DNA of 64,000 nt from Chlorobium sp. Lineage in GTDB: Bacteria; Bacteroidota; Chlorobiia; Chlorobiales; Chlorobiaceae. Below are positions 25,563-33,751 of this stretch, piece by piece. Below the pieces are notes generated by a model, which was not told the origin of the DNA, made no database searches, and worked only from the letters and a program-made list of their open reading frames with translations. How positions within the stretch are numbered: position 1 is the stretch's first letter; each line of letters begins with the position of its first letter. Position numbers and translations under genes: made by a program. Where the stretch lies: assembly GCA_005843825.1 (NCBI GenBank), contig SZXX01000026.1, positions 1 to 64,000 on the forward strand, written 5' to 3'.

Positions 25563-26998
25563 AGAGAAATATTGTATTAATGGTCTCCCTTATGAGAAAA
25601 CAAACGAACAGTTTTATATTTGCCTGCATACGCTTTTTGATGTTCAGCTCTCTCTGTGCATGTGGTGTCACCCATGAGTACAAGAAACCTGATGTGGCAT
25701 TGCCAGACTCTTATCGCGGCAGTTTGCCTGCAGCTGGAGCTCATGCAGATACGGTCATCTCCCTCTTGCCATATAGAAGTTTTTTTGCCGATGCCAAACT
25801 CCGGGCACTTATCGACACTGCTGTAGTAAACAATATTGACCTGCAGGTTGGCCTGAAAAACATTGATATTGCCCGGCAGACTCTTAATTCCGCAAAACTT
25901 GGAATTCTTCCCGCTCTCAGCATTGGAGTTCAGGAGACTCGAACAAATCCATCCGATAACGGGGTTCAGACTACCCGCCAGGATTATGTTGCCTCGGCAT
26001 CCGCTTCATGGGAAGCGGATATCTGGGGAAAAATAAGAAGTCGCAGTAAATCGGCCCTTGCCTCATACCTGAAGACCGAGGAAGCCACAAAAGCAGTTCG
26101 AACCAGACTTGTTGCGGATGTTGCATCCGGATATTACAATCTTCTTATGCTCGATTCGCAGCTTGATATTTCAAGAAAAAATCTGGCGCTTGCCGATACC
26201 ACTCTGAAGATGATCGGGTTTCAGTACACGGCCGGTCAGGTAACCTCTCTCGGCGTTCAGCAGCAGGAGGCATCAAAGCAGTCAATAGCCTTATCCATAC
26301 CTCTGCTTGAGCAGAAAATAGCAGTGCAGGAAAATGCTCTCAGCACTCTTTGCGGTAGAATGCCAGGCACCGTCAATCGTGATAAATCTTTTTTCAGCAT
26401 AAAGGTTGCCGATGATCTTCCTCCTGGTATCCCTTCTTCGCTGCTTCAGAACCGTCCGGACGTTCGAGCGGCAGAACTTGCTGTAAGAGGCGCTCATGCC
26501 GATATGGGCGAAGCCAAAGCAAATCTCTACCCGACCTTTACCATTACGGCCACAGGAGGTTTTGACGCCCTTAAATCCACCAACTGGTTTTCGACGCCGG
26601 GTTCATTGTTCAGTTATCTGCAGGGCGGTGTGCTGCAACCCATCTTTCAGCGAGGCCAGTTGAAGGCAAAGTATGAGCAGTCAAAAATAAAACGTGAGCA
26701 GTCGGAACTTGAATTCAAGCAGTCGCTGCTGAAAGCGGTTGAGGAGGTCTCCAATGCCCTTGTTCAGCTCGAAAAGATAAAAGCACAGGAAGTTATTGCT
26801 GAAGAACGGGTTGCAACCCTTCATCATGCTGTTGCCAATGCCTCTATGCTTTTCCGGAGTGGCATGGCCACCTATCTTGAGGTCATTGTCGCCGAGACCA
26901 GTGCGCTGCAGGCCGAACTCAACCTTGCCGATATCCGGCGGCAGCATCTTTCAATCATGGCAGAGCTCTATCGTTCGCTGGGCGGGGGATGGAGGTAA
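25559..26998 (+). CDS. Outer-membrane efflux lipoprotein, NodT/OprM type
   Basis: This 479-residue protein is the outer-membrane channel of the RND system. The hydrophobic leader ends in LCAC, the probable lipidated Cys at residue 35. The two TolC repeats are visible: PALSIGVQETRTNP...SASWEADIWGKIRS, and PTFTITATGGFD...GVLQPIFQRGQLKAKYEQSK. The GTG at 25559 overlaps the permease stop as GTGA and has GAAGG upstream; a later ATG at 25592 would give a shorter signal. The gene ends 9 bases before the convergent pentapeptide gene. Confidence 0.92.
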   Translation: MKRNIVLMVSLMRKQTNSFIFACIRFLMFSSLCACGVTHEYKKPDVALPDSYRGSLPAAGAHADTVISLLPYRSFFADAKLRALIDTAVVNNIDLQVGLKNIDIARQTLNSAKLGILPALSIGVQETRTNPSDNGVQTTRQDYVASASASWEADIWGKIRSRSKSALASYLKTEEATKAVRTRLVADVASGYYNLLMLDSQLDISRKNLALADTTLKMIGFQYTAGQVTSLGVQQQEASKQSIALSIPLLEQKIAVQENALSTLCGRMPGTVNRDKSFFSIKVADDLPPGIPSSLLQNRPDVRAAELAVRGAHADMGEAKANLYPTFTITATGGFDALKSTNWFSTPGSLFSYLQGGVLQPIFQRGQLKAKYEQSKIKREQSELEFKQSLLKAVEEVSNALVQLEKIKAQEVIAEERVATLHHAVANASMLFRSGMATYLEVIVAETSALQAELNLADIRRQHLSIMAELYRSLGGGWR

Positions 26999-27006
26999 GG
27001 GGGAAT

Positions 27007-27582
27007 TCACCATTCAATCTCGATATCGTACGTCGTCAATAAGCCAGTAACCCCCGGTATTGAGAACCGGGCCTTTCTGATACGGTTTATTTCCGGATTG
27101 ATGGAGTAATGAGAGGCCGAACGGAAATCTGCTTTTTCGAGATTTGTATGCATAAATGTTGCTAGAAGCAGATCACAATTATCAAATAGAGCTCCAGTCA
27201 GGTCCGCTTCGGAAAAATCCGCTTCCTGCAGATTGCAGTTTTTAAACGCTGTGTTTTTGAGCTTCAGCTTGTAAAAAACAGAGAGTTTCAGCATGCAGTT
27301 TTCAAAATAAAGCCGAAGCAGAAATCCATTGCACTCATGAAACTGCACACCAAGCAGTTTGCTGTTCACAAACCGCACATCCTGCAGAATCGTGCTTTTG
27401 AGTTTAGTCAGGCTGCAATCGCAGTTATTGAATGAGCATGTTCTGAATGTAATTCCCGAAAGGTCGACACTGTTAAAGTTGCAGTTATTGAAGGTACACT
27501 CTTCGAAAATCCCTTTGACAAGGCTATGTTCATTAAAGGATATTTTTTCAAAAACCTTATTCTCAGTAAGCATTGTGTTCAT
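27007..27582 (-). CDS. Pentapeptide-repeat protein (Qnr/McbG-like)
   Basis: This 191-residue protein is built of A(D/N)LXX-type five-residue repeats, for example CTFNNCNFNSVDLSG and NLQEADFSEADLTGALFDNCDLL. They fold into a right-handed quadrilateral beta-helix. The C-terminal SINPEINRIRKARFSIPGVTGLLTTYDI is shared with Qnr/McbG-like relatives that mimic DNA and protect gyrase. The number of cysteines is high. It lies convergent with the drug-efflux operon. Quinolone protection is possible but only inferred; many members have unknown roles. Confidence 0.85.
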   Translation of the reverse strand: MNTMLTENKVFEKISFNEHSLVKGIFEECTFNNCNFNSVDLSGITFRTCSFNNCDCSLTKLKSTILQDVRFVNSKLLGVQFHECNGFLLRLYFENCMLKLSVFYKLKLKNTAFKNCNLQEADFSEADLTGALFDNCDLLLATFMHTNLEKADFRSASHYSINPEINRIRKARFSIPGVTGLLTTYDIEIEW

Positions 27583-27679
27583 TTTTTTGTTACGGATGAA
27601 CGGTTATCACGAGAGGTATGTTCATATATATAAGTCTTTAACCCATTAAAAAAGTATCAGTATAAAGGAGTCAGGGCTT

Positions 27680-28480
27680 ATGGATTCTTCAATCTATAAT
27701 GCAACGGTTATAAGTAAAATCCTGATCAATCCGGATATGATGATTGTTCAGATTAAAACCGATGAACCGCAAATTGAGTTCGAAGCCGGCCAGCATACCT
27801 TGCTTGGTCTTTATGGTTTCGAAAAGCGCTCTTCCAATTCAGCAATTGAGTCATTTCCCGCTGAAGTTGACAAGCTGATCAAGCGGCCTTACTCAATTGC
27901 TTCGGCAAAGGATGAGACCGGGCACTTTGAGTTTTATATTTCACAGGTCAAATCCGGTCAGCTCACCCCGAGGTTGTTCAATCTCAACATCGGAGACAAG
28001 GTATATGTCGGTACAAAGATTTCTGGCATGTTCCAGCTTGACGAAACACCTGAGGGCACCGATATCATCATGGTTGCAACAGGAACCGGTATTGCGCCCT
28101 ACATCAGTTTTTTACGCTCCAGTATAGTCCAGCGTCCCGAAAGCAAAATGATTGTAATTCAGGGTGCTGCCCAACGCTGGGATCTTGGTTATTACAGTGA
28201 GCTGACATTTCTGGCAGAGAGCTATGCCAACTTTTTTTATGTGCCCACACTGACTGACCCTGATGATCAATGGAACGGTTATCAATTACCAATTGAGGAG
28301 TTGCTGAAGAACGATATTCTGCAAAACGAATTTAACATAACGCCTGATCCTGAACGGACACGCTTTTTTGTCAGTGGAAAGCCTGAAATGGTAGGTCAGG
28401 TAACTGACTGGCTGCATGATTTCGGCTACAACAAGCACCGACCCGACAATTCAGGAGAGGTGTATGTCGAGGAGTTCTGA
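27680..28480 (+). CDS. Ferredoxin/flavodoxin--NADP+ reductase, bacterial type
   Basis: This 266-residue flavoprotein moves electrons between reduced ferredoxin and NADP(H). The FAD-binding signature is RPYSIAS (about residues 69-75), and the NADP domain begins with ATGTGIAPYISF. The protein ends in an EEF tail that stacks on the flavin, as in bacterial Fpr enzymes. AAGGAGTCAGGGCTT precedes the ATG. Note that many green sulfur bacteria use a different, thioredoxin-reductase-like FNR as the main photosynthetic enzyme. This Fpr-type enzyme may serve stress defence or another donor. Confidence 0.88.
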   Translation: MDSSIYNATVISKILINPDMMIVQIKTDEPQIEFEAGQHTLLGLYGFEKRSSNSAIESFPAEVDKLIKRPYSIASAKDETGHFEFYISQVKSGQLTPRLFNLNIGDKVYVGTKISGMFQLDETPEGTDIIMVATGTGIAPYISFLRSSIVQRPESKMIVIQGAAQRWDLGYYSELTFLAESYANFFYVPTLTDPDDQWNGYQLPIEELLKNDILQNEFNITPDPERTRFFVSGKPEMVGQVTDWLHDFGYNKHRPDNSGEVYVEEF

Positions 28481-28537
28481 GCTGATAAAGAAAGGGATGC
28501 CCGGGAAAACCCCAAGGGTTCCTCTCTTTGCTATCGG

Positions 28538-28873
28538 TCAATAATCATCCGAAAAGGTGTCTTTATCGCGGGCACCATACTTTTCCTCAAGTGCCTCAAT
28601 CCAGAATCCTCCACCGGTAAAGGACACCATAGGTCCCCATATCAAGTGCTCGTACAAACCGCAATCACTCGGCAAGGTTCTCCCGTTGGACTTGATTCCC
28701 CTGTTAAGGATTGACGTTACAAACATCTCAGTCAGGGATTCATTCTCATACTCAATTCCATCAGGTGCGTAAGTGCCAATGATGTCCAGCGCATCGTTCC
28801 AGTCTGCCCAACAAAAACCATTGAGGTCATTATTGGATTCTACACGCATTATCATCTCTTTCAGCGTAGTCAT
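28538..28873 (-). CDS. Hypothetical small acidic protein
   Basis: This 111-residue acidic protein has no signal peptide or membrane segment. It is rich in Trp and Gly (FCWADWNDAL, GPMVSFTGGGFWIEALEE). A GGAGAGATAACG precedes the ATG. It is convergent with the FNR gene. I do not recognise a domain. Confidence 0.6.
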   Translation of the reverse strand: MTTLKEMIMRVESNNDLNGFCWADWNDALDIIGTYAPDGIEYENESLTEMFVTSILNRGIKSNGRTLPSDCGLYEHLIWGPMVSFTGGGFWIEALEEKYGARDKDTFSDDY

Positions 28874-29098
28874 CGTTATCTCTCCGTCCAGTCATTATCA
28901 TGAAGGCTAAAAAAAATACAAATGCTGATTCAGAGTTGTTCGTTCAATATAAATAGTGATTAGAATGGAAGGTGGTGAATCGGGTTATTACTAACCGAAT
29001 GGAGGGGGTTGCACAAAAAAGGCTTAGACGTACTTTGCTTTTATGCGCGAAAGGTGCCTATCTTTTTATACTAAATAACCTTTACTCTAATAAAGGAT

Positions 29099-29800
29099 TT
29101 AGTTGACCGCAGTAATACCGAAAAATTCAGATGCCGGCTGAGTCTCTGGAAGTATATAGACGATACCATTTGAAGCGGCAAATATCTTACGCATAGTTCC
29201 ATTGAAAAATTTTACCGGAACATTAATGCAGCCCCATGAAATCCTGTGCTCAGCAGGATCAGCCGATACTATTCGTATCAGACGTCTTTGCCCCGGGGGA
29301 TTTACGACGGCATGGATGGCGAGGCCCGCCTTGTAATTAATCCAGAAATACTTTCCTTTACCTAAATATTTGCCACCCCAGCCTGTATATCGTCCTGCAG
29401 GGGTTATACGTTGTTCCGGTGGAATATGTGCCAGTGTTTTATTGCCGACGCCCTCAAAGTCTTTATCACCGACAGCCGCGCCAAGAAGCGCCGGAGCTGC
29501 CCCAATCAGCCGTCCGTCACGATTAAAGAGAAATAATTTTGCCTGTTTTTTATCAAGGATAACAAAAGGTATTCCCTTATTATCCTGTGATCTGAGTGAC
29601 CAGTCAGCAACGATTCGAACATCATCAGAAGCCTGTTCTGTTCCAAAAAAAGCTTTTCGTTCTTCCTCAGCTGCTGAACATGACACCGATGAAAAAGCAA
29701 TGCTGCTGATGAAGGCAATAATGATAAGGAGCCAGGAATAAATGTGGCGTTCAGGTTTCTGCATTACAGCGGTTGAAGATTTGTTGATGGAACTACCCAC
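29099..29800 (-). CDS. Exported L,D-transpeptidase (YkuD domain)
   Basis: This 233-residue protein cross-links peptidoglycan or attaches proteins to it using a catalytic cysteine. The active-site motif is HAVVNPPGQR...HRISWGCINVPVKFF, matching HxxxG...SxGC-I-N-V with the essential Cys near residue 194. A transmembrane or signal segment (WLLIIIAFISSIAFSSV) at about residues 22-40 directs it to the periplasm. The start may be the GTG at 29800 or the ATG at 29764; the second gives a shorter, more typical leader. It is monocistronic. Confidence 0.88.
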   Translation of the reverse strand: MGSSINKSSTAVMQKPERHIYSWLLIIIAFISSIAFSSVSCSAAEEERKAFFGTEQASDDVRIVADWSLRSQDNKGIPFVILDKKQAKLFLFNRDGRLIGAAPALLGAAVGDKDFEGVGNKTLAHIPPEQRITPAGRYTGWGGKYLGKGKYFWINYKAGLAIHAVVNPPGQRRLIRIVSADPAEHRISWGCINVPVKFFNGTMRKIFAASNGIVYILPETQPASEFFGITAVN

Positions 29801-29927
29801 CTGTTAATTATTAAAAATCGGTAACAGGCTTTTTTGCATTCATCCCATTATGGTACTTTTTTTGAAAATATAGTTATTTTTCATTATAAAGCTCAGTTTG
29901 TAATTGTATCACAATAATTCGGAAAAT

Positions 29928-30128
29928 ATGATTCCAACTCCGGTCAAAGTAGCTGTTCCTGCAGCTCTTCTTGCTCCTGTTGCCATCCCGGTTCTTCATG
30001 GTATTGCTGGCATAGCAGTGGTAGGTCTCGGTATTTTTGCAGCAGGTACGATTGTCAGCAAGACGGTAAAAGCCTTTACGGGCAACCCTGCACATAAAAC
30101 AAGCGAAGAAGATTCCTCTTTAAGCTGA
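29928..30128 (+). CDS. Small membrane protein of unknown function
   Basis: The 66-residue protein has a hydrophobic stretch of about 40 residues (alanine, valine and glycine rich) capable of one or two membrane helices, and a short charged tail (KTSEEDSS). ATG 29928 is used; a TTG at 29904 is also in frame. Nothing ties it to a named family. It is upstream of the PAP2 gene but separated from it by about 125 bases. Confidence 0.5.
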   Translation: MIPTPVKVAVPAALLAPVAIPVLHGIAGIAVVGLGIFAAGTIVSKTVKAFTGNPAHKTSEEDSSLS

Positions 30129-30255
30129 CGGCAGCGGTACAAAATTTTTCTATCAGAGTAAGTCCTCTTTTCTGAGAGCTTCATGTGTTCTGTTCATAAT
30201 TCATTCCCTTCCAGACGTTTATTGCAAACCTTAACCATTTAAATCATAGCCATCT

Positions 30256-30804
30256 ATGCGCAATTTTATCTTTCGAGTGAATGCATCGTTCATGACCCTG
30301 TTTCTTTGCCTCATTTTTACTGTTCCCGCAAGAGCAGCCGGTGGTATTGAAACTGCGGGTGACATTATTGCGGTTGCTTTACCCGTCGGCGCAGCCGCAC
30401 TTACCCTTGTCAATCATGATCAGGATGGCTTCATCGAACTTTCGCAATCTGGTATTCTAACGCTCGCAGTCACTTACGGATTGAAATATACAGTCTCCGA
30501 GACCCGTCCTAATGGTTTGGATAATCACTCCTTTCCATCAGCTCATACCTCTGTCTCTTTTGCCTCCGCCGAGTTTATCCGCGAACGTTACGGCTGGAAC
30601 TACGGAATTCCCGCTTATCTTGCCGCATCATTTGTCGGTTACAGTCGGGTAGAATCCAAAGCGCACTTTACGCGAGATGTCATAGCTGGCGCCGTCATTG
30701 GAATCGGAAGCAGCTGGCTTTTTACCACTCCGAACGATACGTGGAACGTCCGGCCAGTGGCAGGCAACTCATACTATGGTATTGGCCTGAGTCGCAATTG
30801 GTAG
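30256..30804 (+). CDS. PAP2-family membrane-associated phosphatase
   Basis: This 182-residue protein has a signal peptide (cleaved near residue 27) and the three PAP2 motifs: K77...RP84-85, PSAH at 94-97, and SRVESKAHFTRDV. The two His and the Arg form the phosphohistidine active site. Members dephosphorylate lipid phosphates such as phosphatidic acid or undecaprenyl diphosphate on the periplasmic side. The short length, with few membrane segments, resembles soluble periplasmic acid phosphatases. It is followed by the MsrBA gene at a gap of about 80 bases. Confidence 0.85.
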   Translation: MRNFIFRVNASFMTLFLCLIFTVPARAAGGIETAGDIIAVALPVGAAALTLVNHDQDGFIELSQSGILTLAVTYGLKYTVSETRPNGLDNHSFPSAHTSVSFASAEFIRERYGWNYGIPAYLAASFVGYSRVESKAHFTRDVIAGAVIGIGSSWLFTTPNDTWNVRPVAGNSYYGIGLSRNW

Positions 30805-30882
30805 ATGACTTTTGAAACCTTCTGCATTCACCGCTGGTTATAGTGGTAATACAACAGCCATAATAATTAATTGCGGCAAGTG

Positions 30883-31896
30883 ATGCGTTCAAGGAGAATC
30901 AGGAGTTATGTAAAGATTCAGGGTCTGATCATAGCAGGCATACTGCTTGGTCACCTTTTTCTATTGTGCGCATGTTCGCGCAATGAAATTTCATATTCCT
31001 CAGGGAAGCCTCGCTTGACTGTTCAACAGGAGAATAGCAGTATGAGTTACAACAAGTTGTCGGCCGACGAAGAGCGCGTTATCGTCAATAAAGGAACCGA
31101 ACCGCCTTTCAGTGGTAAATATTATTTGAATAAGGAGCAGGGAAGCTACCTCTGCAAACGTTGTGATGCTCCTCTTTTTCGCTCATCCGCCAAGTTCGAG
31201 TCCGGCACTGGCTGGCCAAGCTTTGATGATGCAATTGACGGCGCTGTAAAGCAGATTCCTGATGCAGACGGTCGGCGTACGGAAATAGTCTGTGCACATT
31301 GCGGGGCACATCTAGGGCACGTTTTTTTTAGTGAGGCTTTCACAGCAAAAAATGTTCGTCATTGCGTTAACTCGCTCTCCCTGAATTTTCTGCCTGAAGC
31401 CAGTGCTGCAACAAAAACAGAAAAGGCCATTTTTGCCGGTGGATGCTTCTGGGGTGTTGAGTACCATTTCAGTAAAATAAAAGGAGTGCTCTCAGTCAAA
31501 TCAGGGTATACGGGTGGTTTGACCGATCATCCCACATACAAGCAGGTTTGTTCCGGCAACACAGGGCATGCTGAAGCAATCGAGGTGGAGTTTAATCCCG
31601 CTCAGGTCAGCTATGAAACGCTTGCAAAACTCTTTTTCGAAATTCACGATCCAACCCAGTTGAACCGTCAGGGCCCGGATATTGGAACGCAGTACCGTTC
31701 AGCTGTTTTTTATACCAGTGAAGAGCAAAGGAAGGTGGCTGAAAAACTCATTGCACTCTTAAAAACCAAGGGATTCAATGTTGTCACCAGTGTCGAAAAA
31801 GCCAGAACCTTCTGGGAAGCAGAAGCCTACCATCAGGACTACTACCAGAAAAACGGTCACCAGCCCTACTGCCACATCTACCAGAAAAGGTTCTAA
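30883..31896 (+). CDS. MsrB-MsrA fusion lipoprotein (methionine sulfoxide reductase)
   Basis: This 337-residue exported enzyme repairs oxidised methionine on periplasmic proteins. A signal with lipobox LCAC (Cys31) comes first. An MsrB domain (about 50-165) with zinc cysteines CKRC and CAHC and catalytic RHCVNS follows. An MsrA domain then begins AIFAGGCFWGVEYHF with its catalytic Cys in GCFWG. It handles both R and S sulfoxides. The B-then-A order is less common than A-then-B. ATG 30883 was preferred over the TTG at 30871. A 9-bp-period repeat begins 14 bases after the stop. Confidence 0.93.
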   Translation: MRSRRIRSYVKIQGLIIAGILLGHLFLLCACSRNEISYSSGKPRLTVQQENSSMSYNKLSADEERVIVNKGTEPPFSGKYYLNKEQGSYLCKRCDAPLFRSSAKFESGTGWPSFDDAIDGAVKQIPDADGRRTEIVCAHCGAHLGHVFFSEAFTAKNVRHCVNSLSLNFLPEASAATKTEKAIFAGGCFWGVEYHFSKIKGVLSVKSGYTGGLTDHPTYKQVCSGNTGHAEAIEVEFNPAQVSYETLAKLFFEIHDPTQLNRQGPDIGTQYRSAVFYTSEEQRKVAEKLIALLKTKGFNVVTSVEKARTFWEAEAYHQDYYQKNGHQPYCHIYQKRF

Positions 31897-31909
31897 TCGA
31901 GTCAAGCGT

Positions 31910-31950
31910 TATAGGTCCTATAGGTCCCATAAGTCCTGTAGGACCTATTC
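31910..31950. repeat. 9-bp-period degenerate repeat, copy R1
   Basis: Units CCTATAGGT, CCCATAAGT, CCTGTAGGA and a terminal CCTAT. The terminal CCTAT supplies the stop codon (TAG, 31945-31947 complement) of the leftward gene. Related copies lie at 35465, 53943, 56292 and 63490. Confidence 0.7.
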
Positions 31951-32301
31951 TTTCTTCTCATTCAAGCTCTCCCTGATTTTCTCAATGAGATCATCAAGAC
32001 CGGTAAAACCGTCAATCTCCTTTTTTGAAAGAAGAATCTCTATCTCTTCCTCCTTGCGAAGAATCACAGGGTAGTCGAATGTGAGTCCGTATTTTTTCTC
32101 AAACTCATCACGGTGCAGAAACTCCATTTCCGTCCCGGCACTCTCCCTGAAAGCTCTCCAGGCCTGCTTTTCAGTAATCGTATCATAAGTAAGTCTGCAG
32201 AGACCGCATGAATAGGTGCCTGGGCTGATGATTTTATGACCGATATCAAAGAGCCCGCTGATGGGGCCGCTATCGGCATTGTAAACAAAGATCAGTTGCA
32301 T
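31945..32301 (-). CDS. Conserved hypothetical protein with a CxxC
   Basis: This 118-residue protein begins with a beta-strand plus loop (LIFVYNADSG). It then carries SPGTYSCGLCRLTYD, with a CGLC pair like a redox or metal site, followed by helices rich in Glu and Lys. I recall related hypothetical proteins with this N-terminal block but no assigned function. The fold might be thioredoxin-like, but that is a guess. Its stop codon lies inside repeat R1, which suggests that the repeat has replaced the original 3' end. Confidence 0.6.
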   Translation of the reverse strand: MQLIFVYNADSGPISGLFDIGHKIISPGTYSCGLCRLTYDTITEKQAWRAFRESAGTEMEFLHRDEFEKKYGLTFDYPVILRKEEEIEILLSKKEIDGFTGLDDLIEKIRESLNEKKE

Positions 32302-32379
32302 AAGTGTATCTCATTGGTTTAACCATTAATCCCTTCTTTAAGCAACACGGTTAACTCCCATGAGGTTCCATATTAAGAA

Positions 32380-32440
32380 AATTGATTATCAAAACGTTAT
32401 ATCTGTGTAGGTTGGGGTGATTCCTGAACCCCAACAAAAC
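32380..32440. repeat. Dispersed hairpin repeat, copy 3
   Basis: ATTGATTATCAAAAC at 32380-32394 is followed by GTGTAGG and the same 8-bp hairpin (32409-32434) as copies 1 and 2. It lacks the CTCTATTTATTCAAA part. Confidence 0.7.
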
Positions 32441-32514
32441 AAAAGTTTTCCCGAGAGAAGAGTAAAGTGGGCAGTGCGCAGGACTCAGTACCCAGTACTT
32501 TCTTTCGAGCACGT

Positions 32515-32580
32515 GTCACCCCGAATTCCCGTGAGGAGTCTATCTTCTGTTCCAACTGCCAACTGTCCTCCCTCAGCCCT
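32515..32580. repeat. Composite intergenic repeat, second copy
   Basis: GTCACCCCGAATTCCCGTGAGGAGTCTATCTTCT is followed by CCAACTGCCAACTG and CTCAGCCCT, the same arrangement as at 20685-20780. Confidence 0.6.
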
Positions 32581-33115
32581 TGTCTAATACCTCAAGCACT
32601 TCCTGAACAGTATTGCATATCGAATAGTAGCTGCCATAGTGTTCCGTTATCATATGTTCCTCAGCAATACGGTTGAAAAACAGCAGCAGAGGGTTCCAGA
32701 ATCCGTTCAGATTCAAGAGGATGATCGGTTTATGATGGCGGCCAAGATGTTTCCATGTTATAACTTCGATCAGTTCATCAATGGTTCCGAACCCGCCTGG
32801 CAGAACAAGATAGGCATCTCCCCATTCTGCCAGTTTCATTTTGCGCTCGTGCATGGTTGCAACCACATGCAGCTCACTCAGTCCGTAATGGGCAACCTCC
32901 CGTTCTTCAAGAAACTTTGGAATGATGCCTCTGACTGTTCCTCCCTGCTCCATGACGGCATCGGCAATACAGCCCATCAAACCCACCCGGCCTCCACCAA
33001 AGACCAGGCCTATGTTTCGTTTTGCCAGTTCACGGCCAAGATCTTCAGCAGCGGCAAAATACTCAAGGGGAGCGAGATTGCTTGAACTGCAGTATACGGT
33101 TACAGATGAGATCAT
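32573..33115 (-). CDS. LOG-family (TIGR00730) nucleotide phosphoribohydrolase
   Basis: This 180-residue protein has the LOG signature: VFGGGRVGLMG, then PGGFGTIDELIEVITW near residue 105, with Arg and Glu of the active site. Members release the base from AMP or cytokinin nucleotides and were long mis-annotated as lysine decarboxylases. It is the last gene of a leftward operon, six bases after the GT2 gene. The 3' end abuts a composite repeat. Confidence 0.88.
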   Translation of the reverse strand: MISSVTVYCSSSNLAPLEYFAAAEDLGRELAKRNIGLVFGGGRVGLMGCIADAVMEQGGTVRGIIPKFLEEREVAHYGLSELHVVATMHERKMKLAEWGDAYLVLPGGFGTIDELIEVITWKHLGRHHKPIILLNLNGFWNPLLLFFNRIAEEHMITEHYGSYYSICNTVQEVLEVLDKG

Positions 33116-33121
33116 GGATAG

Positions 33122-33751
33122 CTAATAATTAAGGGTAATGCTGTCCTCAGCACGCTGGTAGACATAGGTTTTCGGATCTTCTATCTTTTTCACTGCATAG
33201 AGCGCCTCAGCTCTTTCCCACAAGTCGGCATCCTCAGCATATTCCAGGTCTCTGAACCCCTCCAGAGACAAAAAGATCTCTCGGGTTCCAAAAAAAGTGC
33301 CTCCAAGAATGCACTCCCGGATGTTAACCAGCTTGTCACTGTTATAGCGGTCTTTGACCCGGATATCTTCATCGCAGATGAATCCTCCGGAAAGCAGGGA
33401 AATGGTCTCATATTCTTTTAGAATGGCTACTCTCGTTTCGAGATGATTAGCCAGATAATGGTCATCACTGTCAAGAAAGGTGATATAGCGCCCGAAAGAG
33501 GCCTGAATACCCGCATTGCGTGAGAGTGCAGCTTTACGGTTCTTATGTTTCAGGTAGCGTATATTTGCAAACCGTTCGATATAAGGGTTGAGAGTTTCAA
33601 AGGTATGGTCAGAGCTCCCGTCATCGACAATAATAAGCTCCCAGCTCTCGAAAGATTGATCAATAACGCTTTGAACGGCATTTTCAAGATGCCTGGCCCG
33701 GTTAAAAGTGGGCATAATCACCGAAATTTCCGGATTGTAACTGAACCTCAT
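33122..33751 (-). CDS. Glycosyltransferase family 2 (short form)
   Basis: This 209-residue GT-A enzyme transfers a sugar from a nucleotide donor. VIMPTFNRARHLENAVQSVIDQ and LIIVDDGSSDHT form the nucleotide site, and FLDSDDHY carries the DXD metal site. It has no membrane helix. The start overlaps the stop of the upstream chlorophyll synthase-like gene as ATGA, so expression is coupled. A role in glycosylating a carotenoid or other lipid is conceivable because of that neighbour, but it is shorter than the known carotenoid glycosyltransferase CruC. The acceptor is unknown. Confidence 0.85.
   Translation of the reverse strand: MRFSYNPEISVIMPTFNRARHLENAVQSVIDQSFESWELIIVDDGSSDHTFETLNPYIERFANIRYLKHKNRKAALSRNAGIQASFGRYITFLDSDDHYLANHLETRVAILKEYETISLLSGGFICDEDIRVKDRYNSDKLVNIRECILGGTFFGTREIFLSLEGFRDLEYAEDADLWERAEALYAVKKIEDPKTYVYQRAEDSITLNY

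Noticed and set aside
21115-26998. The first RND system considered as a second metal pump
   Set aside because: The permease has the double Asp proton-relay helix of drug exporters (IVVDDAIVVVE) and the adaptor lacks a metal-binding domain, so it is of HAE1 drug type.
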